A stretch of 64,000 bases of DNA from Clostridia bacterium (GCA_017507005.1 JAFWBT010000026.1:1-64000), one strand, 5' to 3'; positions 16,761 through 25,564 are shown, numbered from the stretch's first letter. The notes: generated from the letters alone by a model not told the origin. Made by a program: numbers and translations.

Positions 16761-17806
16761 TGTAAAAATTTACGGATTTCACGTAAAATGACGTCGTTGC
16801 CACAGCCGTACTGCGAGGAAAGCAATCTTTCCTGCATTTTTTTATCGCCAAGCGCCTTTTCGATTGCTTTGGGTAGGTTATCCAGCTCGTTTTGGCGTAG
16901 GGTGTAGCATAATCCTTTTTTGGTAAAATACGCCGCGTTTTCTATCTGGTCGCCTCGGCTTGCGCTCTCTAACGGGACGAGAATAGAGGGCTTTTTTAAG
17001 GCAAGTAATTCAAAAATCGTGCCTGCGCCCGCACGCGAAATTACGAGGTCGGCGCAGGCGTACGCCCCACCCATGTCCGCGATGAATTCAAATTGACGGT
17101 AATTTTTAAGGTTACTTTCCACGATATTTCCCTTGCCGCAAACGTGTAGGATATAATAATTTTCGCACAGCGTTTTTAAATGCTTTCGCACGGCGGCGTT
17201 GATTGCCGCGCTACCGCGGCCGCCACCAAAAATCAATAGAGTGGTGGCGTGGAAAGGAATATCGAATTTTTTACGACTTTCCGCTTTCGTGCCGTGTAAA
17301 ACGCTACGCCGCAAGGGCGCGCCGCTGTATTTGCCGCGGCGTATTTTTTTTGCCGTTTCAGGAAAGGACGTGAAAACGTATTCGCACTTGCCTGCCAGCA
17401 GTTTGTTGGCAAGCCCTGCCGAATAATCACTCTCGTGCGAAAAGCAGGGAATCCCCAGCTTTTTCGCGGCAAAAACGACGGGCAGGGAAACGTATCCGCC
17501 CTTGGAAAATACGACGTCGGGCTGGATAAGGCGCAGACCTTCCGTTGCCTGCTCTTTTGCCCGACAAAACGCGGCAGGTATAGCAAGATTGCGTTTCAAA
17601 CTCTCCGCGCCGCCGCCTCGAACGAGTTTTGGACAAGAAATTTCGTAATAGGGGAGTTTCCACTCGGCAATCAGCGATTTTTCAATGCTGTCCGTGCCCA
17701 TATAATACACGTCCGCCTCGCCCGTGGAAAGCAGTTCTTCTATCAAGGCGATATTAGGAACGACGTGCCCTGCGCTGCCACCGCCCGTGAATAAAATTTT
17801 TTTCAT
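16757..17806 (-). CDS. murG: MurG-type UDP-GlcNAc:lipid I transferase, MurG2-like
   Basis: A 349-residue two-domain GT28 enzyme that adds GlcNAc to undecaprenyl-PP-MurNAc-pentapeptide on the inner membrane face. Seen are the N-terminal FTGGGSAGHV loop, DVVFSKGGYVS, FGGGRGSAAIN, and the UDP-GlcNAc site ISRAGAGTIFELLALKKPSILVPL. The lipid-side signature reads HESDYSAGLANK and the later loop GAPLR. As I recall, these mark the second MurG type of Firmicutes, not the dcw-cluster enzyme (HEQN...GLTN). It is not in a dcw cluster and is coupled to yunB. I infer a role in spore peptidoglycan or as an extra MurG. Confidence 0.88.
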   Translation of the reverse strand: MKKILFTGGGSAGHVVPNIALIEELLSTGEADVYYMGTDSIEKSLIAEWKLPYYEISCPKLVRGGGAESLKRNLAIPAAFCRAKEQATEGLRLIQPDVVFSKGGYVSLPVVFAAKKLGIPCFSHESDYSAGLANKLLAGKCEYVFTSFPETAKKIRRGKYSGAPLRRSVLHGTKAESRKKFDIPFHATTLLIFGGGRGSAAINAAVRKHLKTLCENYYILHVCGKGNIVESNLKNYRQFEFIADMGGAYACADLVISRAGAGTIFELLALKKPSILVPLESASRGDQIENAAYFTKKGLCYTLRQNELDNLPKAIEKALGDKKMQERLLSSQYGCGNDVILREIRKFLQ

Positions 17807-17913
17807 TTTTTTACCCTCCGAAACACCCTTTTAAATGGGTAAAATTTTCATAAAATCACGCTTTTTATTATTATAGCCGCCACGCCGCGCGGATATTCCC
17901 GAAAAATAAAAAA

Positions 17914-17960
17914 GCCCACCCAAAAACACGTTCAACGCGTACATGGGTGGGCGCTTTTTA
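17914..17960 (-). terminator. Terminator of the WYL gene, with the dispersed motif in its loop
   Basis: The arms GCCCACCC (17914-17921) and GGGTGGGC (17945-17952) form an 8-bp stem with a 23-nt loop and A/T runs on both sides. The loop on the minus strand reads ATGTACGCGTTGAACGTGTT, a copy of the dispersed motif. The position fits termination of the minus-strand WYL gene. Confidence 0.8.
17922..17947 (-). repeat. Dispersed CATGTACGCGTTGAA motif, site A
   Basis: The minus strand reads CCCATGTACGCGTTGAAC followed by GTGTTTTT. It is the only full-core copy on the minus strand and lies in a terminator loop. Confidence 0.7.
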
Positions 17961-18004
17961 TAAAAACTATCTTTCAAAAACCGCCAAAAATAGCGAAAAA
18001 AGTC

Positions 18005-18934
18005 TTATTCGTACAGTTTTGCGATGGATTTTGCGGCGGAGGCAACGCGTTCTCGCAGTGAGGTGGGCGCGAGCACTTTCATACCCGAGCCTAATCCTAC
18101 GATTTTCCGCACTAGCGCCTCGTCGTCAGGCAATAACACTTCCGCAATCCATTTCCCGTCTGCAAAGCGCATATTTTCCACGCCCAGCCAATCCTGCGCG
18201 TCGGGGAACGCCGAATCGCGTATTTCAAACTGCGCCTCAATCGTTTTGCCGTCCGTCGTCCAGTAATTTAAAGGGATATCCTCGCGGCTAAACGGACGTT
18301 TTTGGAAACGCTCGTCCGTTTTTAGCATAGAGAAAATGCGCCCCAAACGGAACAGACGGAACGCGCGCTGTTTGTGACAAAAAGCGTACACGTACCAAAC
18401 GCCTTGCTTGAACACCAACACGTGCGGCTCTATTTTTCTATGCGTTTTCTCGCCCGCGCGAGAGTGGTATTCCATTTCCAACACCACCTTATCGCGGATA
18501 CACTCTTCCACGAACCGCAGCTTGTCCGAGAACGTGCGCGTGTCCCCCCAAGTGCCGCCGTCTACGAGGATAGTGCCGATTTCGCCCGATAAAGTCAGCT
18601 CGCGCGATTCCGATTTTACCTGCGCCGACAGCTTCCGTTTCGCCGCCAAAAACCGTTCTTCGGGGAGCTGTGAATACATAGCCTCAAGTGCCTCAATCGC
18701 CGACGAATATTCCTCTTTCGTCATAAAGCCCACGGGCAGCTTGTAATTGTCGGTGATGCAAATGCCGCCGTTTCTGCCGCGCTTAATATAGATAGGTACG
18801 GTGAGGGATAAAAGGTCGATATACCGATACACCGTTCTCGTTGATATTTCGTGCTTTTCCGCAAGATACGTCGCCGTCACCTTGCGTTTTGCCAACAGCT
18901 CGAATAAGATTTCTAACAAGATTGCAAATTTCAT
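18005..18934 (-). CDS. WYL-domain transcriptional regulator
   Basis: A 309-residue regulator with an N-terminal winged helix (YLAEKHEISTRTVYRYIDLLS, then the wing RGRNGGI) and a WYL domain at about 130-215 (WYVYAFCHKQRAFRLFRLGRI), plus a C-terminal extension. WYL domains sense ligands, often nucleotides or nucleic acid. A dyad operator overlaps its own -35 box, which suggests autoregulation. It is divergent from two small unknown genes that may be its targets. Confidence 0.85.
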   Translation of the reverse strand: MKFAILLEILFELLAKRKVTATYLAEKHEISTRTVYRYIDLLSLTVPIYIKRGRNGGICITDNYKLPVGFMTKEEYSSAIEALEAMYSQLPEERFLAAKRKLSAQVKSESRELTLSGEIGTILVDGGTWGDTRTFSDKLRFVEECIRDKVVLEMEYHSRAGEKTHRKIEPHVLVFKQGVWYVYAFCHKQRAFRLFRLGRIFSMLKTDERFQKRPFSREDIPLNYWTTDGKTIEAQFEIRDSAFPDAQDWLGVENMRFADGKWIAEVLLPDDEALVRKIVGLGSGMKVLAPTSLRERVASAAKSIAKLYE

Positions 18935-18977
18935 TTTTTCGTTCGCCCCTCAAAAAAATTTTGAAAAAGTTATAAAT

Positions 18978-19006
18978 ATTTTATCATACCTGACAATTAT
19001 TGTCAA
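18978..19006 (-). promoter_or_regulatory. Promoter of the WYL gene with overlapping operator
   Basis: On the minus strand TTGACA (19006-19001) and TAAAAT (18983-18978) are 17 bp apart. A perfect 7-bp dyad TGACAAT-T-ATTGTCA spans 18991-19005 and covers most of the -35 box and the start of the spacer. A bound dimer would block polymerase. Confidence 0.78.
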
Positions 19007-19057
19007 GTTATTCGTGATATATTTATAGCGTAAAAAACAAAAAAAGAGGGCGAAAAG

Positions 19058-19336
19058 ATGACGAAATTTGACGAATACGTAGAGGAAATCGAACGCCGCC
19101 ATATCGCGCAGCGACAGGAACGTTTGAACAAAGAACTCGCGCGGCGGTTTCACGGGCGCACACACGACGAGGCGTTGCGGGCGTTGTTTGCATGTATGAG
19201 CTTTCCTCTCGGCGTGTCCGACGTGCTTATGTCGAGCGAGCCTATATGCGAGCCTATGTATAAGGCGACGGGGATAGTGACGCCGAGTATTGTAAAAGAA
19301 ACGAGCGAAGAAACGCGCGCAGAGTTAGTGCATTGA
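19058..19336 (+). CDS. Small protein of unknown function
   Basis: A 92-residue soluble, charged protein with a helical N-terminal half rich in Glu, Arg and Gln and a more hydrophobic middle with FACMSFPLGVSDVLMSSEP. I recognise no family. GAGGG precedes the ATG at 19058. It is divergent from the WYL regulator and 122 bp from it, sharing the region with the dyad operator. Another small gene follows at once, so the two probably form an operon. Confidence 0.55.
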   Translation: MTKFDEYVEEIERRHIAQRQERLNKELARRFHGRTHDEALRALFACMSFPLGVSDVLMSSEPICEPMYKATGIVTPSIVKETSEETRAELVH

Positions 19337-19356
19337 GAACGTTTTTGGAGGGAAAA

Positions 19357-19530
19357 ATGGAAATAAAAATAGAAGAATATTTACGGGATTTGGGGCTGAC
19401 GGGCGCGACGATAGCGCGAGCCACGTCGGAAGAAAACTATGAAAATTGCCGTCAGTTGTTGCGAAAAAATCCTCAAATAACCAAAAAGGAATTTTTAACG
19501 CAAATGTGGATAGCGGAATACGAGGATTGA
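19357..19530 (+). CDS. Small protein of unknown function
   Basis: A 57-residue protein beginning MEIKIEEYLRDLG. The start at 19357 is preceded by GGAGGG at the right distance, which is better than an upstream non-ATG start overlapping the previous gene. The predicted structure is mostly helical. It lies 20 bp after the 92-residue gene, probably in one operon divergent from the WYL regulator. No family is recognised. Confidence 0.5.
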   Translation: MEIKIEEYLRDLGLTGATIARATSEENYENCRQLLRKNPQITKKEFLTQMWIAEYED

Positions 19531-19653
19531 TAGAAATGAAAGCGAAAGTGGGGATTTTTTAAAAGTTATAAGACGATTAAGTAACGGAAACGTGAAAAAT
19601 CGGGCAAATATCTATGATTTTTCTGCAAAAGACAAGAAAAACAGCCAAAACGC

Positions 19654-19683
19654 TTGACAATTCCACGCAAAAAGTGGTAAATT
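19654..19683 (+). promoter_or_regulatory. tyrS promoter
   Basis: TTGACA (19654-19659) and TAAATT (19678-19683) are 18 bp apart. The leader is only about 50 nt, so there is no room for a T-box upstream of tyrS. Confidence 0.72.
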
Positions 19684-19736
19684 GGATAGTGATATTTGGC
19701 TTATTTTTTTAGGCTGTTTACGAGAGGTAAAATACA

Positions 19737-20930
19737 ATGGCTAACGTAATGGATACTCTCCGCGCGAGAGGGTTCGTCAAACAGACGGTATTTGAAGAAG
19801 AATTATACGAAAAACTCGGCAAAGAAAGTGTGCCGTTTTATATCGGTTTCGATCCCACGGCAGATTCCCTGCACGTAGGGCATTTTATGCAGCTTATCGC
19901 TATGCACCATATGCAAAAGGCTGGGCATAAGCCCATCATCCTTATCGGCGGCGGTACGGCGATGGTCGGCGATCCGTCGGGCAGAACGGATATGCGTTCC
20001 ATGATGACGAAAGAAACGATTCGTCACAACGTGGAATGCTTTAAACAGCAGATGTCTCGTTTTGTCGATTTCGAGGGCGAAAACGCGGCGGTGATCGTGG
20101 ACAACGGCGATTGGTTGCTCGATCTCAACTATATCGATTTCTTGCGTGAAATCGGCGCGCATTTCTCCGTAAACCGTATGTTGACGGCGGAATGTTTCAA
20201 ACAGAGATTGGATAGAGGGCTTTCCTTCCTCGAATTCAACTATATGCTGATGCAGGCGTACGATTTCCTCGTGCTGTATAGAAAATACGGCTGTCAGTTA
20301 GAGCTTGGCGGCGACGATCAATGGAGCAATATCCTCGCAGGTGCGAACTTGATTCGTATCAAGGAACAAAAGCCTGCGTTTGCTATGACGTTTACGTTGT
20401 TGACGACGTCGGACGGCAAGAAGATGGGTAAGACGGCGAAGGGCGCTGTGTGGCTGGACGAGAACAAGACCACGCCGTACGAATTCTATCAGTATTGGAG
20501 AAACACGGCGGACGAGGACGTGGAAAAGTGTATGAAGCTGCTCACGTTCTTGCCTTTGGAACAAATCGAAGAACTTTGCGCGCACAAGGACGAGCGTATC
20601 AACAAGGCAAAAGAAGTGCTGGCGTACGAGCTGACGAAAGAAGTGCACGGCGAAGAAAAAGCGAATATCGCGCAGCGCCAAGCGCAGGCGGCGTTCGGCG
20701 GCGGCGCGGCAGAGCTGTTGACGAAAGAGGTTTCCGACGTGGCTACGGTGGTAGACGCGATGGTTGCGGCAGGCATTGCAAAATCGAAAGGCGAGGCGCG
20801 CAGACTCATTGAACAGGGCGGCGTTTCCGTGGACGAAACGAAAGTGACGGATGCGAATATGGCAATCCCCGCGAACGAATTTGTTTTGCACAAGGGCAAG
20901 AAAGTACACGTGAAAATCGTTGTAAAATAA
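19737..20930 (+). CDS. tyrS: Tyrosyl-tRNA synthetase
   Basis: A 397-residue class Ic synthetase that charges tRNA-Tyr. The HIGH-type motif is HVGH (46-49), the KMSKS-type loop is KMGKT (229-233), and an S4 RNA-binding domain occupies about 330-395. Residues for Tyr and ATP binding are seen in [25 protein letters not shown] and [10 protein letters not shown]. The length is normal. It has its own promoter and terminator, so it is a single-gene unit. No T-box leader is present, in contrast to pheS in this window. Confidence 0.97.
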   Translation: MANVMDTLRARGFVKQTVFEEELYEKLGKESVPFYIGFDPTADSLHVGHFMQLIAMHHMQKAGHKPIILIGGGTAMVGDPSGRTDMRSMMTKETIRHNVECFKQQMSRFVDFEGENAAVIVDNGDWLLDLNYIDFLREIGAHFSVNRMLTAECFKQRLDRGLSFLEFNYMLMQAYDFLVLYRKYGCQLELGGDDQWSNILAGANLIRIKEQKPAFAMTFTLLTTSDGKKMGKTAKGAVWLDENKTTPYEFYQYWRNTADEDVEKCMKLLTFLPLEQIEELCAHKDERINKAKEVLAYELTKEVHGEEKANIAQRQAQAAFGGGAAELLTKEVSDVATVVDAMVAAGIAKSKGEARRLIEQGGVSVDETKVTDANMAIPANEFVLHKGKKVHVKIVVK

Positions 20931-20937
20931 GAAAACG

Positions 20938-20980
20938 AAACGCGTATATACGTCGTAGCGGCGTATTTACGCGTTTTTTT
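20938..20980 (+). terminator. tyrS terminator
   Basis: AAACGCGTA (20938-20946) pairs with TACGCGTTT (20968-20976), with an inner TACG/CGTA stem and a T run after it. Confidence 0.85.
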
Positions 20981-21060
20981 GTAAGGCAATCGGCGCGATG
21001 GTGCGGGTTAGTGCAAGGAATTTACGGGACGGAGCGAACGTTGTAAAAAGGAGAACGGAT

Positions 21061-21696
21061 ATGGAAGAGAAATCGGTGCGGACGGTGTTCGGCAGATACG
21101 AGAGCGAAAAGGTGATAGAACGCTCCCGTTTTCTCACCTATTCGGCGCACGTGGAGAGCGAGGAAGAGGCAAAGGCTTTTATTGCGGAAATTCGTTCAAA
21201 ACACTCTCTCGCAACGCACGTTTGTTACGCTTTTATTTCCGATAAAGTGGGCAATTTGCAACGCTTTTCGGACGACGGCGAGCCGCAGGGTACGGCAGGC
21301 GTACCGATTTTAGAGGTGTTGAAGGCAAAAAAACTGTACGAAACGGCGGTGGCGGTCGTGCGGTATTTTGGCGGCATAAAGCTAGGCGCAGGCGGCTTGG
21401 TGCGGGCGTATTCTTCGTCGGCGGCGGAGAACCTTGACGGCGCGGATATTCGTGTTTTAGAGATGTGCGCCGAGCGGATATTTACGGTGGAATATACGGG
21501 GGTGGATAGCCTGCAAAAATACCTTTCAACGCATACCTGCTCCCTTCTTTCGACCGATTACGGCGAAAAAGTGCAGTGTCGAATCGCGGTGAAAAAACGA
21601 GAGGCGGAGGGCTTTTGCGCCGACCTTTTAGACTATATGCAGGGCAGAATAAAAATCGAAAACGGCGAGGAATATTACGCGCCGTTTAAGGAATAA
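21061..21696 (+). CDS. yigZ: YigZ/IMPACT family protein (UPF0029)
   Basis: A 211-residue protein with an N-terminal IMPACT domain. The segments RFLTYSAHVESEEEA, THVCYAFI, RFSDDGEPQGTAGVPIL and AVVRYFGGIKLGAGGLVRAY are diagnostic. A C-terminal ferredoxin-like domain follows. The family has a ribosomal S5 domain 2-like fold and possible roles in translation regulation, but its bacterial function is unproven. I choose the ATG at 21061 after AAAAGGAG over an in-frame ATG at 20998 that lacks a site. Confidence 0.9.
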   Translation: MEEKSVRTVFGRYESEKVIERSRFLTYSAHVESEEEAKAFIAEIRSKHSLATHVCYAFISDKVGNLQRFSDDGEPQGTAGVPILEVLKAKKLYETAVAVVRYFGGIKLGAGGLVRAYSSSAAENLDGADIRVLEMCAERIFTVEYTGVDSLQKYLSTHTCSLLSTDYGEKVQCRIAVKKREAEGFCADLLDYMQGRIKIENGEEYYAPFKE

Positions 21697-21709
21697 TTTT
21701 TATCAAGCA

Positions 21710-21739
21710 TTGACAAAACCTTTTGCCGTGTGGTACAAT
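21710..21739 (+). promoter_or_regulatory. Promoter of the aldo/keto reductase-fucosidase pair
   Basis: TTGACA (21710-21715) and TACAAT (21734-21739) are 18 bp apart, with an extended TGG before the -10 box. Confidence 0.75.
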
Positions 21740-21779
21740 AAAAACGCGGTAACGTAAAAAATATTGAGGAGGGAAGAAA

Positions 21780-22706
21780 ATGAAATACTGTATGTTAAAA
21801 GATATGCGCGCGTCGAGAGTGGTGATGGGCTGTATGCGTATTGCCGACAAAACGCTAGCGCAGACGGAAAAGGTAATGATTGAGGCGTTGCAGGCGGGCG
21901 TGAATATGTTCGACCTTGCCGACGTGTACGGCGCAGGGGATTGCGAACGTATTTTCGGCGTGGCAATCCGCGATTTGGAAATCCCTAGAAAAGATTACGT
22001 TTTGCAGACCAAATGCGGTATTCATAAAGACGCCGAGGGGAAAATCCTCGGATTCGATTTCTCCAAAGAACATATCCTTGCTTCCGTAGAGGGCAGCTTA
22101 AAACGTCTGAATACGGACTATATTGATATTTTGCTGTTACACCGCCCCGATACCCTGATGGATCCCGATGAAGTGGCGGCGGCGTTTGAAAAACTCCGTG
22201 AGGACGGTAAAGTGCGCGCTTTTGGCGTCAGCAATATGTCGGCAATGCAGATGCAGCTGCTCAAAGGCTCCGGCGTGGAAATTATCGCAAATCAAATGCA
22301 GTTTTCGCCTATGCACACGGCGCTCGTGGACAGCGGCTTTAACGTGAATATGTATAAAGATGAATCGACGATGCGCGCAGGCGATTGTTTGGAATATTGC
22401 CGTTTGCGCGGGATTTCGTTGCAGGCTTGGTCGCCGTTCCAGTACGGATTTTTTGAAGGCTCGATTTTGGACAAGGAAAAATTCCCCGCGCTGAACGCGG
22501 AGCTGGAACACCTTGCGGAAAAATACGATTGCACGCCGGCGGCGATTGTGTTGGCGTGGATATTGCGCCACCCTGCGTTCGCGCAGACGGTAACAGGCAC
22601 GACGTCGCCTGAACATATGAAAGAACTCTGCCGCGCGGCGGATATTACGCTGACGAGAGAGGAGTGGTATTCGCTCTATCTTTCCACGGGCAAAAAGTTG
22701 CCCTAA
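21780..22706 (+). CDS. Aldo/keto reductase
   Basis: A 308-residue NADPH-dependent oxidoreductase with a TIM barrel, similar to YdhF-type enzymes. The catalytic Asp-Tyr pair is in FDLADVYGAGDCE, the Lys in VLQTKCGI, and the His in LLLHRPD. The cofactor end has TVTGTTSPEHMKEL. GGAGGG precedes the ATG. The gene is 53 bp upstream of the GH29 gene and shares its promoter, so it may reduce a sugar released by the fucosidase. This link rests on position only. Confidence 0.9.
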   Translation: MKYCMLKDMRASRVVMGCMRIADKTLAQTEKVMIEALQAGVNMFDLADVYGAGDCERIFGVAIRDLEIPRKDYVLQTKCGIHKDAEGKILGFDFSKEHILASVEGSLKRLNTDYIDILLLHRPDTLMDPDEVAAAFEKLREDGKVRAFGVSNMSAMQMQLLKGSGVEIIANQMQFSPMHTALVDSGFNVNMYKDESTMRAGDCLEYCRLRGISLQAWSPFQYGFFEGSILDKEKFPALNAELEHLAEKYDCTPAAIVLAWILRHPAFAQTVTGTTSPEHMKELCRAADITLTREEWYSLYLSTGKKLP

Positions 22707-22759
22707 TCGGCGTGAAAATTACGAAAAATATCCAAGAGAGAAGAAAAGAGGTTGAAAAA

Positions 22760-23986
22760 ATGATAGTAAAAGAGTATATTAAGGATTTTGAAAAGCTGGG
22801 TTTTGGTATGTTCGTGCATTTCGGTGCATACAGCGTGCTGGGTAAAGGCGAGTGGGCAAAAAATATCCACTCCATACCCGATACGGAATACGAATCGTAC
22901 GTAAAGGCTTTTCAGCCCGATAAGGATTGGGCGAAAAATCTCGTAGCGACGGCGAAAAAGGCAGGCTGTAAATATATCACGCTTACCACTCGTCATCACG
23001 ACGGATATTCGCTGTACGATACGCTCGGTTTGAACGAATACGACGCACCCCATTATTGCGGCAGGGATCTTGTGCGCGAGTTCGTGGACGCGTGCAACGA
23101 GGGGGGTATCGTGCCTTTCTTCTATCACACTCTTCTCGATTGGTGGGAAAAGAGCTATCAAGAGGATTTTAAGGGCTATTTGAAATACCTCCGTCGCAGC
23201 GTGGAAATTCTTTGCACGCAGTACGGCAAAATCGGTGGTATCTGGTTTGACGGTATGTGGGATAAAAAGGACGAGGACTGGGAAGAGGACGCCTTGTATA
23301 GTATGATTCGCAGTCATCAGCCCACCGCTATGATTATCAACAATACGGGGCTTAGCGCGCTCGGTGCGCTCGGACATATCGAGCTTGATTCCGTCACCTT
23401 TGAACGCGGCAAGCCCGAGCCAATCAATATGGCGGGCTCGCCCAAATACGTGGCGAGTGAAATGTGCGAAATTTTCGCCGACCATTGGGGCTATGCAAAG
23501 CTTGATTTCAATTTTAAATCCCTGCGTCAGATGATAGAGGAATATTGCGAGTGTAGAAAATACGGCTGTAATTTCCTTTTGAACGTCGGTCCGATGGGGA
23601 ACGGTCAGATTCGTCCTTTGGATAAGGCGATGTTGGAAACGCTGGGCGAGTGGGCGAAGCTCAACGAAGAGGCACTGTTCTTGCCCCGTCCTTGCGGCGT
23701 GGAAATGCCCGAGGGAAAAAAGGATTTCGTATTGGAAAAGGACGGCGTATATTATCTGTTCTGTTACGACTTGGCTATGGCGCTGGGCGACGCGAACGTC
23801 GTTAAGGCAATGGCAGGCGATACGATGAAAAAATTCAAATTCGACAAGACGATTAAAAAAGTGACGTGGCTGGACAACGGCGAGGAAGTGCCGTTTGAGC
23901 AAAAAGACGGCGAAACGACGGTATTTTGTACGCCGTACGCATACGGGGCAAACTACGTCGTCCGTATTGCGAAAATGGAGCTGTAA
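22760..23986 (+). CDS. GH29 alpha-L-fucosidase
   Basis: A 408-residue GH29-type enzyme. Recognisable segments are the N-terminal LGFGMFVHFGAYSVLGKGEWA, YITLTTRHHDGYSLYDT, the nucleophile Asp in GKIGGIWFDGMW, and NFLLNVGPMGNGQI. I use the ATG at 22760 with AAGAGG upstream; an in-frame ATG at 22664 lies inside the preceding gene. No signal peptide is present, so it would act on imported fucosylated oligosaccharides. The length is near the catalytic core plus a short C-terminal beta domain. Confidence 0.9.
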   Translation: MIVKEYIKDFEKLGFGMFVHFGAYSVLGKGEWAKNIHSIPDTEYESYVKAFQPDKDWAKNLVATAKKAGCKYITLTTRHHDGYSLYDTLGLNEYDAPHYCGRDLVREFVDACNEGGIVPFFYHTLLDWWEKSYQEDFKGYLKYLRRSVEILCTQYGKIGGIWFDGMWDKKDEDWEEDALYSMIRSHQPTAMIINNTGLSALGALGHIELDSVTFERGKPEPINMAGSPKYVASEMCEIFADHWGYAKLDFNFKSLRQMIEEYCECRKYGCNFLLNVGPMGNGQIRPLDKAMLETLGEWAKLNEEALFLPRPCGVEMPEGKKDFVLEKDGVYYLFCYDLAMALGDANVVKAMAGDTMKKFKFDKTIKKVTWLDNGEEVPFEQKDGETTVFCTPYAYGANYVVRIAKMEL

Positions 23987-24110
23987 GCAAGGCTGTTTGC
24001 GTATGGTTTTGCGCGTGGGCTTGCGTGCGTACGCGTAAAAACAGATAAAAAAGGCGGTTTACTTGTGCAAAGTATACAATAGGGGCGAACAAGTTTGGTG
24101 ATTTTGCCCA

Positions 24111-24139
24111 TTGTAATTTTTTTGCGAATATAGTAAAAT
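24111..24139 (+). promoter_or_regulatory. Promoter of the orphan ABC ATPase gene
   Basis: TTGTAA (24111-24116) and TAAAAT (24134-24139) are 17 bp apart, about 45 bp before the ATG. Confidence 0.65.
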
Positions 24140-24187
24140 GATAGTAATGAAAAAATTTTAAAAGCCAAAATTTGGAGGAAAAAGATT

Positions 24188-25564
24188 ATGGCAGGACTTT
24201 CGCTGAAAGGCATTAACAAAGTATACCCCTCGGGTGTACAGGCAGTTTTCAATTTCTGTCTCGATATCAGAGATAAGGAATTCATCGTATTGGTAGGTCC
24301 TTCCGGCTGCGGTAAATCTACGACGCTTCGTATGATTGCAGGTTTGGAAGAAATCTCTTCGGGTGAACTCTATATCGACGGCAAGCTTGTAAACGACGTT
24401 GTTCCCAAGGACAGAGATATCGCGATGGTATTCCAGAACTACGCGTTGTATCCCCATATGTCCGTATACGACAATATGGCGTTCGGTTTAAAATTGCGTA
24501 AAGTACCCAAGGAAGAAATCGACCGTAAGGTAAAAGCTGCGGCTGAAATCCTCGGTATCACCGATTACCTTTCGAGAAAACCCAAGGCATTGTCCGGTGG
24601 TCAGCGTCAACGTGTTGCGCTCGGCCGTACGATCGTTCGTGAACCCAAAGTATTCCTTTTGGACGAACCTTTGTCCAACCTCGACGCAAAGCTTCGTGCT
24701 TCCATGAGAACGGAAATTTCCAAGTTGCACGCACGTCTTGCTACTACGTTCATCTACGTTACCCACGACCAAATCGAAGCTATGACGATGGGTACGAGAA
24801 TCGTTGTTATGAAAGACGGCTTTATGCAGCAGGTTGATACCCCTCAGAACTTGTACGATTATCCCATCAACCTTTTCGTTGCAAGCTTTATCGGTACGCC
24901 TCAGATGAACTTCTTCCGTGATTCCACGTTGACGAGTGAAGACGGCAAAGTATACGTAAACTTCATCGGCGGCAACAAAATCCTCCTGCCTAAGACGGTA
25001 GAAGCAAGAATTAAGAATATCAACGAATATCTCGACACCGGTAAGAAGATTATCCTCGGCGTTCGTCCCGAAGATATCCATCAGGATCAGATGTTCATTG
25101 CAAGCTCGCCCGAAACGGTTGTTTCCGCACGTGTCGAAGTTATCGAAAAGCTCGGTGCTGAAACGCAGATTTATTGCGAACTTGATTATGAAGGAAAGGA
25201 AAGCTCCCTTATCGACAACTCCACGCAGATGATCGCTAAGATTTCTAGCCGTGCAGTAGTTGCTTTGAAGGACGTTATCGAGCTTGCGTTCGACGCGCAT
25301 CATATCCATATGTTCGACAGTGCTACGGAAGCATCCTTGCTTGAAAGAGATGAAGGCTACGAAGTGATCGAAGAAAACGCAGAAGGTTCTGCATTCGTTC
25401 CTCCTACACCTCAGGAAATGTCCGAACGTATCTCGGCTGCTCGTATCATTACGAAAGAAATGAAAGCGCAGGCTAGAAAGGACGCAAGAATGGCTAAATT
25501 GCAGGCAAAACAGGCTGCAAAAGAAGAAGCTACTGACGAAGAAAAGCCTTCCGACGAAGAATAA
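24188..25564 (+). CDS. Sugar ABC transporter ATP-binding protein, MsmX/UgpC type
   Basis: A 458-residue ATPase with Walker A GPSGCGKST (37-45), signature LSGGQRQRVALGR (135-147), Walker B FLLDE (156-160), the switch His in VTHDQ, and a regulatory OB-fold domain after 235. MsmX/UgpC-type proteins serve several CUT1 sugar importers, and none of the membrane partners is nearby. It is about 90 residues longer than typical MsmX proteins (about 365-375). The extra tail is charged and Ala/Lys/Glu-rich. The gene uses more GTT, GCA and CTT codons than its neighbours, consistent with high expression. It has its own promoter and terminator. Confidence 0.9.
   Translation: MAGLSLKGINKVYPSGVQAVFNFCLDIRDKEFIVLVGPSGCGKSTTLRMIAGLEEISSGELYIDGKLVNDVVPKDRDIAMVFQNYALYPHMSVYDNMAFGLKLRKVPKEEIDRKVKAAAEILGITDYLSRKPKALSGGQRQRVALGRTIVREPKVFLLDEPLSNLDAKLRASMRTEISKLHARLATTFIYVTHDQIEAMTMGTRIVVMKDGFMQQVDTPQNLYDYPINLFVASFIGTPQMNFFRDSTLTSEDGKVYVNFIGGNKILLPKTVEARIKNINEYLDTGKKIILGVRPEDIHQDQMFIASSPETVVSARVEVIEKLGAETQIYCELDYEGKESSLIDNSTQMIAKISSRAVVALKDVIELAFDAHHIHMFDSATEASLLERDEGYEVIEENAEGSAFVPPTPQEMSERISAARIITKEMKAQARKDARMAKLQAKQAAKEEATDEEKPSDEE

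Noticed and set aside
17060..17085. CCCATGTCCGCGATGAATTC in murG as another copy of the dispersed motif
   Set aside because: It lacks GTACGCG (TCCGCG instead) and is explained by conserved MurG codons on the minus strand.
19640..19718. Long-range AACAGCC/GGCTGTT pairing upstream of tyrS as a regulatory leader
   Set aside because: The promoter at 19654-19683 lies inside it, so the left arm is not in the tyrS transcript, and the loop is about 65 nt.
22703..23902. A 399-codon open frame opposite the GH29 gene
   Set aside because: Same reason: an open antisense frame caused by codon bias, with no domain.
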